Of a stretch of DNA of 64,000 nucleotides, positions 41,973-50,615 are shown piece by piece. Position numbers and translations under genes: made by a program. The DNA is from Corallococcus caeni. Its GTDB lineage: Bacteria; Myxococcota; Myxococcia; Myxococcales; Myxococcaceae. Position 1 is the stretch's first letter, and every line of letters starts with the position of its first letter. The stretch spans positions 1,302,001 to 1,366,000 of the forward strand of contig NZ_BTTW01000001.1 of NCBI RefSeq assembly GCF_036245865.1, read 5' to 3'. Below the pieces are notes generated by a model. That model saw nothing but the letters and a program-made list of their open reading frames with translations, did not search any database and was not told where the DNA came from.

Positions 41973-43583
41973 CTATGGCCCCGACGGTTCGAGCGCGGCC
42001 TTCAAGGCGCCCTCGGCCGCGCGCAGCCGCGCATCCCGTGGGTCCACGCGGCGGGCCTCCTCCAGCCGCAGCAGGGCCCCGGCGGTGTCCCCCCGCGCCA
42101 GCGCGCAGCGCACGCCCGCCTCCAGCGCGCCCGTGTCGGACGGCCCGTACACCCGCGCCTCCGCCGCCGCGTGACAGCCCTCCTCCACCTGCCCGGACTC
42201 GAAGTACGCGCGGGCCAGCTCCACGCGGGTGTCCACCTGCGTCGGCGCCAGCCGCACCGCCGACGCCAGGGGCTCCACCGCGTCCGCCGCCAGCCCCCAC
42301 CTGCGCAGCGAATGCCCCAGCTCGCGCAGCGGCCCCGCGACCCCTGGCACCAGCAGCGCCCGGGCGCGGGCGATCCGCAGGCTCGCGGGCTCCTCGAAGC
42401 GCACGTCCGCCGTCATCCGCTCCACCACCCGCGCATAGGCCGGATAGGCCTGCGGCCAGGTGAAGACGAGCCGGTACACCCACTCCCCGCGTGGCACGAA
42501 CCACGCCACCAGGTGCGTCCGCCGGCCCGCCCCGTCCAGCTCCGCGCGGATCCGCTGCGCGGGCCGTCCGCCCAGCGACGCGGGCTCCACGGCGCCCACC
42601 GACACCGTGCGCCCCTCGGGCCCCGCCCTGCCGGGCACCAGCGATTCGTCCAGGAAGTGCCGGGCCTGCGCGGAGCCGTCCCCCGGCTCACCCGCCTCGA
42701 TGGCCTCCGCCGTGAGCGTGGCCCGCCCCAGGCCCGTCAGGCCGTTGGAGAAGGCACGCCGGCCCTGGCCATCCTCCTCGCGGCGCCACCCGTCCGGCAG
42801 CGCCACCGCCACCCCGAAGCCGTCGTCGCGCTCCACCCGCCACCCCGACCGCTCCGTCACCACCACCGCCGCGCCCAGCACCGCGAGCCCCACCAGCGAC
42901 ACCGCCCGCGACAGCCCCGGCCCCCACGCCCGCGACCGCGGGAGGACCCCCATGAGCAGCCCCGCCATCAGCCCCCCCAGGTGCCCGGCGTTGTCCACGC
43001 CCACGCTCGTCCACCCGAGCCACAGGAAGACGAGCACCGTGGGCAGCGCGTTCTCCCCGGAGAACCACCGGAAGCGCGCCCCCGGGCCGTTCCGGGCGCG
43101 CCGCCCCAGCACCAGCAGCGCCCCCACGCAGCCGAACACCCACCCGGACGCGCCCACGCTCACCGCAGGCGACCACCAGAGCGAGCCCGTCATCGTCGCC
43201 AGCCCCGACACGACCAGCAGTGCGACGTAGTCCCACCACCGGCACGCCCGCTCCACCGCCGTGCCCACCCCCGCGAACACCAGCAGGTTGAGGCCCAGGT
43301 GCAGCGCGTCCCGGTGCAGGAGGTTGGCGGACAGCAGGCGCCAGCCCTGCCCCGCGTCCGTCACCAGGGGGCCCGACTTGGCTCCCCAGCGGAGCAGCGC
43401 GTCCACCCCGGGCGGCCCGCCGGACGCCAGCGTTGCGTACAGAATGGCCTGCGCCGCGATCAGCGCTATCGTGAGCCCCGGTAGCCTGCGCTCCCCACCC
43501 TTTCCGGCCAATCGACCGATGGACAACAGTGCCCCCCTGACCCTGGGATGGGCGAAAAACCCTGTTGTTCTCGGGGGATACAT
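41973..43583 (-). CDS. Rhomboid-family intramembrane serine protease with C-terminal TPR region
   Basis: 536 residues from ATG 43583; a TTG five codons earlier is possible. Residues 35-260 carry six hydrophobic segments with rhomboid marks: HRDALHLGLNLLVFAGVG, SVGASGWVFGCVGALL (GxSG, catalytic Ser146) and VDNAGHLGGLMAGLLMG (catalytic His201). Residues about 265-430 form a soluble domain (VAVALPDGWRREEDGQG...; TRLVAW-like strand), possibly a PsbP/DUF1795-like sensor. Residues 440-530 are TPR-like (LGHSLRRWGLAADAVEPLASAVRLAPTQVDTR; ALLRLEEARRVDPRDARL). Rhomboids cut transmembrane segments. The TPR tail suggests bound partners or substrate selection. Confidence 0.87.
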   Translation of the reverse strand: MYPPRTTGFFAHPRVRGALLSIGRLAGKGGERRLPGLTIALIAAQAILYATLASGGPPGVDALLRWGAKSGPLVTDAGQGWRLLSANLLHRDALHLGLNLLVFAGVGTAVERACRWWDYVALLVVSGLATMTGSLWWSPAVSVGASGWVFGCVGALLVLGRRARNGPGARFRWFSGENALPTVLVFLWLGWTSVGVDNAGHLGGLMAGLLMGVLPRSRAWGPGLSRAVSLVGLAVLGAAVVVTERSGWRVERDDGFGVAVALPDGWRREEDGQGRRAFSNGLTGLGRATLTAEAIEAGEPGDGSAQARHFLDESLVPGRAGPEGRTVSVGAVEPASLGGRPAQRIRAELDGAGRRTHLVAWFVPRGEWVYRLVFTWPQAYPAYARVVERMTADVRFEEPASLRIARARALLVPGVAGPLRELGHSLRRWGLAADAVEPLASAVRLAPTQVDTRVELARAYFESGQVEEGCHAAAEARVYGPSDTGALEAGVRCALARGDTAGALLRLEEARRVDPRDARLRAAEGALKAALEPSGP

Positions 43584-43634
43584 GGCTTGTCTCGGCAAAG
43601 GGCATTCTGCTATAGCTGTACTCGGACCGGACCC

Positions 43635-45479
43635 GTGCTGAAGCTCATCATCGAAGACGACGAGGGGCGCAAGACCGTTGTTCCCTTCGTGCGCGACGAA
43701 ATCACCATTGGCCGTCAGGAGGGCAACACGATCCGCCTGACCGAGCGGAACGTGTCACGTCGACACGCCCGGCTGGTGCGCCTCAATGGACACGTCGTGC
43801 TCGAAGACCTGGGGAGCTACAACGGCACCCGGATCAACGGTGAACGCGTCGCAGGCCAGCTCCCTCTCAAGGAGGGCGACCTCATCCAGATCGGCGACTA
43901 CGATCTGGCCTTGCAGGTCGAGGGCGCGGCCAACGCGGCCGCCCCCACTGGCGCCATCACCGCCAAGGTGCCCGCCTCCCGCCGGCCAGAGCCGGAGGAG
44001 GAGGACGACCGCGGCGGCCCCGCCCCCCGCGACACCATGGTGGACGGCGAGGACGAGGCGGAGGACCCCGACGAGGAGGACGGCGACGAGCCGGGCCACA
44101 CGCCGGTGTCCGCGGAGGCGCGCCGCAACGCCACGTCCATCATCCGCATGGACCAGATGGAGGCGGACCGGCCCCGGCGCGTGGAGCGCGTGCCGGAGGA
44201 CGAGCAGCCCCGGCTGCTGGTGCTCGCCCCCGCCGAGTTCAAGGGCCAGGAGTACGACTGCAACCGCACGGAGCTGCGGATCGGCCGCACGTCGGAGAAC
44301 GACGTGGCGCTGGACCACCGCTCGCTGTCCCGCACGCACGCGAAGATCGTGCGCGAGGAGACCGGCGAGTGGCGCGTCATCGACATGCAGTCGGCCAACG
44401 GGCTGACGGTCAACGGTGAGAGCTACGCCCAGGCGACGCTCGCCCACGGCGACGTCATCGAGATGGGCCACGTGAAGCTGCGCTTCGTGGGGCCGGGCTC
44501 GCTGGCGGACGACATCGCCGCGCAGGAGCGCGGCGGGTCCAAGAAGATGTGGGTGGCAGCGGTCATCGCGTTCCTGTCCATCGGCGCGGGCGCGGCGCTC
44601 TTCGTGGTGAAGGGCCAGGACCTGCTGCCCAAGCCGCCGGACGCACCTCCGCCCGTGGTGGCCGCGGATCCGCAGCCGCCCACGGAGACGCCGCCCACGA
44701 CAAAGCCTCCGGAGACCGTGGCCGCGAATCCGCCCGCGACGCCGGAGAAGGCACCGGAGCCTCCCGCCGTCGACACGAAGGTGCTGGAAGACGACTTCAA
44801 CACCGCGCTCGCGGCCGCGGAGTTCGACAAGGCCCGCACGGCGCTGACCTCGCTGCAGCAGGCGAAGGGCTACCCGGCCAGCAAGACGACGAGTCTCCAG
44901 AAGCGGCTGGACTCCGAGGACAAGGCCAGGCAGCAACTCGACACGGCAGAGGCGGCGCTCCAGAACACCCAGGCCACCGAGGCAGCCACCGCCCTCAAGG
45001 GCTTCTCTTCGAAGATCGACTCCTTCAACAGCCGCTACGAGACGCTGAAGAAGCAGGTCGACGAGGCCCAGCGCGCGGCGGCAGTGGAAGCGCCGGGCAA
45101 GACGGTCCAGGCCAAGTCCGAGTACATGAAGGGCAAGACGGCCGCCGACGTCGAGCGGGACAAGGTCGAGATCCAGAAAGAGGTAAACCGCCTCAACAAG
45201 GAATCCGCCACGCGCGGCGCGCTGGAAATCGCCGAGGACTGCGCGCGGATCGCTCCGAAGGTCCCCGAATGTCACCTGATGCTGGGAGTGCTCTACGCGA
45301 AGCTCGGTGACACGGCCAAGAGTGAGCAGCACTACGAGAAGTTCCTCACGCTCTGCCCGCCGGATCATAAGCACCGGGCCCGCGTGGTGGAGATCTTGAG
45401 CAACCGCAGCACGAAGGGTGATGGCACCGCGGCGGTGCCGCAAGCGCCCAATCCCCCCGCCTCGAGCAATGGCGAGTAG
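43635..45479 (+). CDS. Double-FHA, single-membrane-span, TPR protein
   Basis: 614 residues from GTG 43635, where the FHA fold starts (MLKLIIEDDEGRKTVVPF). FHA1, residues 1-95: ITIGRQEGNTIRLTERNVSRRHARLV and SYNGTRING. An acidic linker about 105-190 (EEEDDRG, DEEDGDEPGH) follows. FHA2, 200-290: LRIGRTSENDVALDHRSLSRTHAKIV and SANGLTVNG. Membrane helix about 308-328 (KMWVAAVIAFLSIGAGAALFVV), then a Pro/Thr linker and a helical/TPR domain to the end (LAAAEFDKARTALTSLQQAKG; HLMLGVLYAKLGDTAKSEQHYEKF). Both FHA domains keep the phosphothreonine-binding residues, so it may couple cytosolic Ser/Thr phosphorylation with the envelope side. Confidence 0.88.
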   Translation: MLKLIIEDDEGRKTVVPFVRDEITIGRQEGNTIRLTERNVSRRHARLVRLNGHVVLEDLGSYNGTRINGERVAGQLPLKEGDLIQIGDYDLALQVEGAANAAAPTGAITAKVPASRRPEPEEEDDRGGPAPRDTMVDGEDEAEDPDEEDGDEPGHTPVSAEARRNATSIIRMDQMEADRPRRVERVPEDEQPRLLVLAPAEFKGQEYDCNRTELRIGRTSENDVALDHRSLSRTHAKIVREETGEWRVIDMQSANGLTVNGESYAQATLAHGDVIEMGHVKLRFVGPGSLADDIAAQERGGSKKMWVAAVIAFLSIGAGAALFVVKGQDLLPKPPDAPPPVVAADPQPPTETPPTTKPPETVAANPPATPEKAPEPPAVDTKVLEDDFNTALAAAEFDKARTALTSLQQAKGYPASKTTSLQKRLDSEDKARQQLDTAEAALQNTQATEAATALKGFSSKIDSFNSRYETLKKQVDEAQRAAAVEAPGKTVQAKSEYMKGKTAADVERDKVEIQKEVNRLNKESATRGALEIAEDCARIAPKVPECHLMLGVLYAKLGDTAKSEQHYEKFLTLCPPDHKHRARVVEILSNRSTKGDGTAAVPQAPNPPASSNGE

Positions 45480-45523
45480 TCCCCCCCGCAGCACTTCCCT
45501 CAACCCTGCAGCGAGGAGACGCT

Positions 45524-46117
45524 GTGCAGATTCGCATCCTGGTAGTTGATGACGAGCAGGACAACTGCGACTACCTCAAGCTGGTGCTGACCCGTGAAGG
45601 CTACGAGGTCGTCACCACCACGGACCCCACGCAGACGGTGGACATCCTCCGGGGCTCCGACTTCCACCTCGTCATCCTCGACATGATGATGCCGCAGATG
45701 TCTGGCACCGAAGTGCTGGAGCTGATCCGCAAGTACGACACGGACATCGCGGTCATCGTCGCCACGGCCTACCCCACCGTGGACACGGCCGTCGCGTCGC
45801 TCAAGGCGCAGGCGTCCGACTACGTGAAGAAGCCCATGGAGCCGGAGCAGTTCACGGCCGCCGTGCGCAACGCGCTGCAGAAGAAGGGCCTGTCCCAGGA
45901 CCCGGAAGCAGACCTGCACCGCGCTATCGGCCGCACCATCCGCGACGCGCGCAAGACGCAGGAGCTCACGCTCAAGCAGCTGGCCCGCCGCACGGGCCTG
46001 TCCGTGTCCCTGCTGTCCCAGATTGAACGCGCGGAGTCCTCGGCGTCCATCTCGTCCCTCTACAAGATCGCCTCCGCGCTCCAGCTGCGGATGGGCGAGC
46101 TGTTCGGCGACACCTAG
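45524..46117 (+). CDS. Response regulator: receiver domain fused to XRE-type helix-turn-helix
   Basis: 197 residues from GTG 45524, with GAGGAGA a few bases upstream. Receiver domain 1-120: ILVVDDEQDN, phospho-acceptor Asp53 in LVILDMMMPQMSG, ATAYPT and the conserved Lys in SDYVKKPMEPE. XRE domain 130-192: IGRTIRDARKTQELTLKQLARRTGLSVSLLSQIERAESSASISSLYKIASALQ has the full Cro/CI fold. Response regulators usually carry OmpR, NarL or Fis output domains, so this pairing is uncommon. It lies 44 bases after the double-FHA gene, and no sensor kinase is adjacent. The 3' end overlaps the crotonase gene by 4 bases. Confidence 0.9.
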   Translation: MQIRILVVDDEQDNCDYLKLVLTREGYEVVTTTDPTQTVDILRGSDFHLVILDMMMPQMSGTEVLELIRKYDTDIAVIVATAYPTVDTAVASLKAQASDYVKKPMEPEQFTAAVRNALQKKGLSQDPEADLHRAIGRTIRDARKTQELTLKQLARRTGLSVSLLSQIERAESSASISSLYKIASALQLRMGELFGDT

Positions 46118-46878
46118 CGGCCGTTGAACCGGGGCGCGCGCTTCTCCAGGAAGGCCGCGCGCCCCTCCTTCGCGTCCTCGCTGCCAAAGGCCTCGCCGCG
46201 CACCTGACGCAGGTGCGCGACGTCCTCCGGGGACAACCCGGAGCGCGCCAGCAGCCCGAACGCCTCCTTCATCCCCGACACCGCCTTCGGCGCCCCCGCG
46301 GCCAGCGTCGCGCACAGCGCCAGCGCGCGCGCTTCCGCGTCCTCGGGGCACTCGTCCAAGAGCCCCCACGCGAGCGCCTCCGCCGCCGGCAGCCGCCGCG
46401 CGGTGAGGAACAGCTGCTTGGCGCGCGAAAGCCCGACGAGCCGCACCGCCCGCGCCAGCCCCTCCGGCGAGTACACGATGCCCAGCCGGGCCGGAGGCAT
46501 GAGGAAGAACGCGTCGCCCGCGCCCACGCGGAAGTCGCACGAGGCCGCCAGGTCGAAGCCCGCGCCCACCGCGCCGCCCTGCACCAGCGCCACCGACGGC
46601 GCAGGGTGCCGCTCCAGCTTCAGCAGGCACGCCACCAGCGGGTCATCCGGCAGCCGCCCGTCCGCGCCCGGGGGCCCCAGGTGCGTCAAATCATAGCCCG
46701 CGCAGAAGTGCCCGCCCTGGCCGCGCACCAGCAGCGCGCGCACGTGGCCGGCGGGCTCCAGCGCCGCGTCCAGCCGGGCCAGCAACGCGTCATTCAGCGC
46801 GTTGCGCCGCGACGGGTTGGAGACGGTGAGCACCCGGACACCGCCCTCGCGATCCTCCACCTCCAGCGTGGGCTCCAT
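46114..46878 (-). CDS. Enoyl-CoA hydratase/isomerase (crotonase) family protein
   Basis: 254 residues. Crotonase features: VSNPSRRNALNDALLARLDAAL, FCAGYDLTHLG and LVQGGAVGAGFDLAASCDFRV (oxyanion hole), plus PPARLGIVYSPEGLARAVRLVG. As in the other crotonase in the window, the catalytic Glu pair of true hydratases is not obvious, so the reaction is open. It ends 4 bases into the convergent response regulator gene and lies 39 bases after the biotin-carrier gene on the same strand, so it is likely the third gene of an acyl-CoA carboxylase operon. Confidence 0.88.
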   Translation of the reverse strand: MEPTLEVEDREGGVRVLTVSNPSRRNALNDALLARLDAALEPAGHVRALLVRGQGGHFCAGYDLTHLGPPGADGRLPDDPLVACLLKLERHPAPSVALVQGGAVGAGFDLAASCDFRVGAGDAFFLMPPARLGIVYSPEGLARAVRLVGLSRAKQLFLTARRLPAAEALAWGLLDECPEDAEARALALCATLAAGAPKAVSGMKEAFGLLARSGLSPEDVAHLRQVRGEAFGSEDAKEGRAAFLEKRAPRFNGR

Positions 46879-46917
46879 CCCTGGCGTCGCTCCCCGTCCC
46901 CTTCGTGAAGCCCGTGA

Positions 46918-47130
46918 CTACCCGAGCACCACGAGGACGTCGCCCTCGTTGACCGCCTGCGCTTCCTTGCAGCGGATCTCCTTCACCGTGCCGCCCTCCT
47001 CGGCCTCCACGGGCATCTCCATCTTCATGGACTCGAGGATGACCAGCGTGGTGCCGGACTCCACCGTGTCGCCCACCTTCACTTCAATCTTCCACACCGT
47101 GCCCGTGATGTGCGCCGCAACGTCCGCCAT
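46918..47130 (-). CDS. Biotin carboxyl carrier protein (small, stand-alone)
   Basis: 70 residues, a bare biotinyl domain: VEVKVGD-like strand (IEVKVGDTVESGTTL), then LESMKMEMPVEAEEGG with the Lys that receives biotin, and a final NEGDVLVVLG. E. coli AccB is about 150 residues with an N-terminal extension, whereas stand-alone 70-residue carriers occur in acyl-CoA carboxylases other than the fatty-acid one. The gene lies 26 bases after the biotin carboxylase gene. Confidence 0.9.
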   Translation of the reverse strand: MADVAAHITGTVWKIEVKVGDTVESGTTLVILESMKMEMPVEAEEGGTVKEIRCKEAQAVNEGDVLVVLG

Positions 47131-47156
47131 GAACCGTCCCTCCTCGGGTGGGATAC

Positions 47157-48506
47157 TTAAGGCTTCGCGTGAGAATCCAGGAAGTGCGTGTCCAGCTCAC
47201 CGGCGCTGAAGGCAGGGTCCTTCAGGATGCGCAGGTGGAGCGGGATGTTCGTCTTGATGCCTTCGATGCGGAAGGACTCCAGCGCCTTCACCGCGCGGGC
47301 AATGGCCTCGTCGCGCGTGGCGCCGCTGATGATGAGCTTCGCAATCATGGGGTCGTAGTTCGGCGTCACCACGTCCCCTTCCGCGTAGCCAGAGTCCAGG
47401 CGCACGCCCTCGCCCGTGGGCGGCTGGAAGACCTTCAGCGGGCCGGGGGACGGGAAGTACTTCACCGGGTCCTCCGCGTAGATGCGGAACTCCAGCGCCG
47501 CGCCTTTGCGCTTCACGTCCTCCTGCTTCACCGTCAGCTTCTCACCGGAGGCGATGCGCAGCTGCCAGCCGATGAGGTCCAGCCCCGTGGTCAGCTCCGT
47601 CACCGGGTGCTCCACCTGGAGCCGGGCATTCATCTCGATGAAGTACACCTGCCCGTCCGAGTACAGGAACTCCACCGTGCCCGCGTTCGCGTAGCCGAAC
47701 GTCTTCGCCGCCGTGACGGCCGCCGTGAAGAGCGTGTCCGCCAGCGCCGCGTTGCGTCCATTGGCGAACAGCACCGACGGGGCCTCCTCCACCACCTTCT
47801 GGTGCCGGCGCTGGATGGAGCACTCGCGCTCCAGGCCGTGGATGAGGTGGCCGTGGGTGTCGCCCAAAATCTGCACTTCGATGTGGCGGGGCGCCGGGAA
47901 GTAGCGCTCCAGGTACACGCCCTCGCGGCCGAAGGCGGCCTTCGCCCGGTCCGTGCACTGGCGGTAGACCTTCTCCAGCTCCGCGGGGTCCTTCGCCGCC
48001 GCCATGCCGATGCCGCCACCGCCGCTGGCGGCCTTGCACAGCACCGGGTAGCCGATGCGCTCCGCGGCCTCCAGGGCGCTCTGCACGTCCGGCAGGACGC
48101 CGTCGCTGCCCGGCACCACCGGCACGCCCGCGGCGGACACCAGCTTGCGCGCCTGGCTCTTGTCCTTCATCCGGGCCATGGCCTCCGGCGGCGGGCCCAC
48201 GAAGACCAGGCCCGCGTCCGCGCACGCCTGCGCGAACTCGCCGTTCTCCGACAGGAAGCCGTACCCGGGGTGCACCGCCTGCGCGCCCGTCTTCTTCGCC
48301 GCCTCCAGGATGGCGGGGATGCTCAGGTAGCTGTCCTTCGCGGGCGCGGGGCCGATGCGCACGGCCTCGTCCGCCTCCTTCACGAAGGGGAGGTTCACGT
48401 CCGCGTCCGAGTACACCGCCACCGTCTTCACGCCCATGCCCCGGGCCACGGCCCCGATGCGACGCGCGATTTCACCCCGGTTGGCGATGAGCAGCTTCTG
48501 GAACAT
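47157..48506 (-). CDS. accC: Biotin carboxylase subunit
   Basis: 449 residues from ATG 48506 (MFQKLLIANRGEIARRI); a start 20 codons earlier would add residues not in the family. Features: HPGYGFLSENGEFA, MKDKSQARKL, KAASGGGGIGMAAA (ATP loop), ERYFPAPRHIEVQILGD, ECSIQRRHQKVVEEAPS and MNARLQVEHPVTEL (biotin-binding/catalytic). It carboxylates biotin on the carrier with bicarbonate and ATP. Length is that of AccC, without fused carrier. The carboxyltransferase subunits are not in the window, so the acyl-CoA substrate is unknown; the linked crotonase suggests branched-chain or fatty-acid catabolism. First gene of a three-gene operon. Confidence 0.92.
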   Translation of the reverse strand: MFQKLLIANRGEIARRIGAVARGMGVKTVAVYSDADVNLPFVKEADEAVRIGPAPAKDSYLSIPAILEAAKKTGAQAVHPGYGFLSENGEFAQACADAGLVFVGPPPEAMARMKDKSQARKLVSAAGVPVVPGSDGVLPDVQSALEAAERIGYPVLCKAASGGGGIGMAAAKDPAELEKVYRQCTDRAKAAFGREGVYLERYFPAPRHIEVQILGDTHGHLIHGLERECSIQRRHQKVVEEAPSVLFANGRNAALADTLFTAAVTAAKTFGYANAGTVEFLYSDGQVYFIEMNARLQVEHPVTELTTGLDLIGWQLRIASGEKLTVKQEDVKRKGAALEFRIYAEDPVKYFPSPGPLKVFQPPTGEGVRLDSGYAEGDVVTPNYDPMIAKLIISGATRDEAIARAVKALESFRIEGIKTNIPLHLRILKDPAFSAGELDTHFLDSHAKP

Positions 48507-48646
48507 GGCAGGCACCCTGGCGTTGCGAAGGGCGGCCAAACTAACCCCCACCCCCTTGACTGACAAGCGTTCGGGCAGGTGCGCAACAGGTCCGTACAGT
48601 CCCGTAAATTTGCGGACTTGCGAACCCCTGGCGTACCTTGCCCGAC

Positions 48647-49024
48647 GTGAAGCCTCCCTCGACAGGAACGCACAGCGTCGTGGACCTGCATGGTGCCCGC
48701 CGCGCCCGCCGTCTGGACTTGTACCGGAACCGGCTCAACCAGCGGCAGCAGGACACCCGCGCCAATCTGGTGACGCTCTACGAGGGCGGCACCCTCTTCA
48801 CGCCCGACGGCACGAAGCAGGGCCGCTCGCTGCTCAAGGCCCTGCAGCTCCTGCAGCGGGCCGGCACCCGCCTGGAGGAGCTGTCCGGTGAGGGGCTGCT
48901 GCCCGCCCCCAGCGTGTCGGAGCGCATCGACGCGCTCTACGACGAGGTGGACGGACTGTTCACCAAGTGCGACCGCCTCACCGGCAGGGGCACGGCGAGC
49001 GTGGCCCGCCTCCCCCGCGGCTAG
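48647..49024 (+). CDS. Hypothetical small basic/helical protein
   Basis: 125 residues from GTG 48647; a TTG three codons earlier is also possible. Not recognised. Arg/Leu/Gln-rich helices (ARRARRLDLYRNRLNQRQQ; GRSLLKALQLLQRAGTRLEELSG; SERIDALYDEVDGLFTKCDRL) suggest a small cytosolic helical bundle. It is convergent with ftsZ (17 bases between stops) and diverges from accC. Codon bias is like the neighbours, so it is probably a real gene. Confidence 0.65.
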   Translation: MKPPSTGTHSVVDLHGARRARRLDLYRNRLNQRQQDTRANLVTLYEGGTLFTPDGTKQGRSLLKALQLLQRAGTRLEELSGEGLLPAPSVSERIDALYDEVDGLFTKCDRLTGRGTASVARLPRG

Positions 49025-49040
49025 CGTCCCGGCTGCCTGA

Positions 49041-50276
49041 TTACGGCAGCTCCGTCTGGCCCTGGCGGCGCAGGAACGTGGGGATGTCGAACTGATCCTC
49101 GTCCAGGGGCAGCGCCGCGTCCTTCACCACGGCCGTGCGCGCGCTCTGCATGGACGACTTGGGCGTCTCCACGGTGGACATGGTCGGACGCGGCGTGCTC
49201 TTCGCGGGCACCAGGCTGGCCACCTCCTCGCGCGGCGAGGACAGGGCCAGGGGCGGCGTGGAGGGACGGCCCACCAGCGGCACCTGGACCACCTGCGCCA
49301 TGGGGCGCGCCTTGGGCGCGTCCCGGTGCACGAAGCCCGTGGCGATGATGGTGATCTTCACCTCGTCCTGGATCTGCTCGTCGATGAGCGACCCGAAGAT
49401 GATCTCCGCCTCGCCGTCCGCCGCGTCGTGCACCAGCGTCAGCGCCTCGTTGACCTCCTGCAGGGTCATGTCGCGGCCGCCGGTGATGTTGATGAGCAGG
49501 CCCGTGGCGCCGTCGATGGAGACGTCCTCCAGCAGCGGGCTGGAGATGGCCTGCTGCATGGCGGTGATGGCGCGGCGGTCGCCGCAGGCGTGGCCCGTGC
49601 CCATGAGCGCCAGGCCCTTGTCGCTCATGATGGTCTTCACGTCCGCGAAGTCCACGTTGATGTAGCCGTGGTACTGGATGAGGTCGCTGATGCCCTGCAC
49701 GGCGTTGAGCAGGACTTCATCCGCGCGCTTGAAGGTCTCCAAGAGCGGCATGGGCTCGTTGGAGAGCGACAGCAGGCGCTGGTTGGGGATGGTGATGAGC
49801 GTGTCCACCGCGGCCTTGAGCTCCACGATGCCCTGCTCGGCCTGCTTGCGGCGCTTGTTGCCTTCGAAGAGGAACGGCTTGGTGACGACGCCCACCGTGA
49901 GGCAGCCCAGGCTCTTGGCGATGTCCGCGATGATGGGCGCGGCGCCCGTGCCGGTGCCACCGCCCATGCCCGCGGTGACGAAGACCATGTCGGCGCCTTC
50001 CAGCACCGCGGCGATCTGATCGCGCGACTCCAGGGCGGCCTCGCGGCCCATCTCCGGGTTGGCGCCCGCGCCCAGGCCCTTGGTGAGCGCCTGGCCCAGC
50101 TGCAGCCGGGTGGGCGCCTTGCTCGCGGCGAGCGCCTGGACATCGGTGTTGGCGGCGATGAAGTCGACGCGGTCGAGCTTCGACAGAATCATCGTGTTGA
50201 CCGCGTTGCAGCCCGCCCCGCCCGCGCCCACGACACGAATCTTCGCGGCCTGCTTGTTCTGCTCGAACTGGTCCAT
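49041..50276 (-). CDS. ftsZ: Cell division protein FtsZ
   Basis: 411 residues from ATG 50276 ([22 protein letters not shown]); an ATG 15 codons earlier is less likely. Tubulin signature GGGTGTG at about 105-111, FVTAGMGGG and the T7 loop [11 protein letters not shown] are intact. After the GTPase core there is a Pro/Ser/Thr linker of about 80 residues and the C-terminal peptide [12 protein letters not shown] that binds FtsA and other membrane tethers. It polymerises into the division ring at mid-cell. Unlike the usual ftsQ-ftsA-ftsZ order, an 8.45-kb surface-protein gene and its terminator stand between ftsA and this gene, so ftsZ needs its own promoter in 50277-50615. Confidence 0.97.
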   Translation of the reverse strand: MDQFEQNKQAAKIRVVGAGGAGCNAVNTMILSKLDRVDFIAANTDVQALAASKAPTRLQLGQALTKGLGAGANPEMGREAALESRDQIAAVLEGADMVFVTAGMGGGTGTGAAPIIADIAKSLGCLTVGVVTKPFLFEGNKRRKQAEQGIVELKAAVDTLITIPNQRLLSLSNEPMPLLETFKRADEVLLNAVQGISDLIQYHGYINVDFADVKTIMSDKGLALMGTGHACGDRRAITAMQQAISSPLLEDVSIDGATGLLINITGGRDMTLQEVNEALTLVHDAADGEAEIIFGSLIDEQIQDEVKITIIATGFVHRDAPKARPMAQVVQVPLVGRPSTPPLALSSPREEVASLVPAKSTPRPTMSTVETPKSSMQSARTAVVKDAALPLDEDQFDIPTFLRRQGQTELP

Positions 50277-50615
50277 GTCGTCCTCGTGGCGGAAGCACCG
50301 CGGCGCCGTCCGCGGAAACACCCACCGTCGACAATCATCAGGAAGTCGGGCGCTTTGGCAAGTATTCCGCTACCAGCCTGTAGCGCCCTGCTGCGCGCCC
50401 GAGTCCTGACGCCCACTTACGCGTGTGGCATCAGCGGGCATGCGGACATCGCGCGCGTGCAAACACCCTCTTGACTCGCGTCCGGTGACTCGCCGTGGCC
50501 AGTCGTCCACGCCCTTCGCGCACGCATGACGTGACAGGACGGGGCTCGGATGACGAAAAGGCCCGGCTCCCTCGGGGGAACCGGGCCTTCCGTTTTTCAT
50601 TCCTGCGAGCGCGAG
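50277..50615. other. ftsZ upstream region
   Basis: 339 bases without a supportable gene. The part near 50600 is a terminator for the giant surface-protein gene, so the ftsZ promoter must lie between there and 50277. On the minus strand a TTGCCA about 95 bases before the start is a weak -35 candidate; no convincing -10 was seen. Confidence 0.4.
50556..50595 (-). terminator. Terminator of the giant surface-protein gene
   Basis: AAGGCCCGG (50558-50566) pairs with CCGGGCCTT (50581-50589), with a partial inner CTCC/GGGG stem. On the minus strand the stem is followed by TTTTC; on the plus strand by GTTTTT. It lies 21 bases beyond the stop at 50616. Confidence 0.8.
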
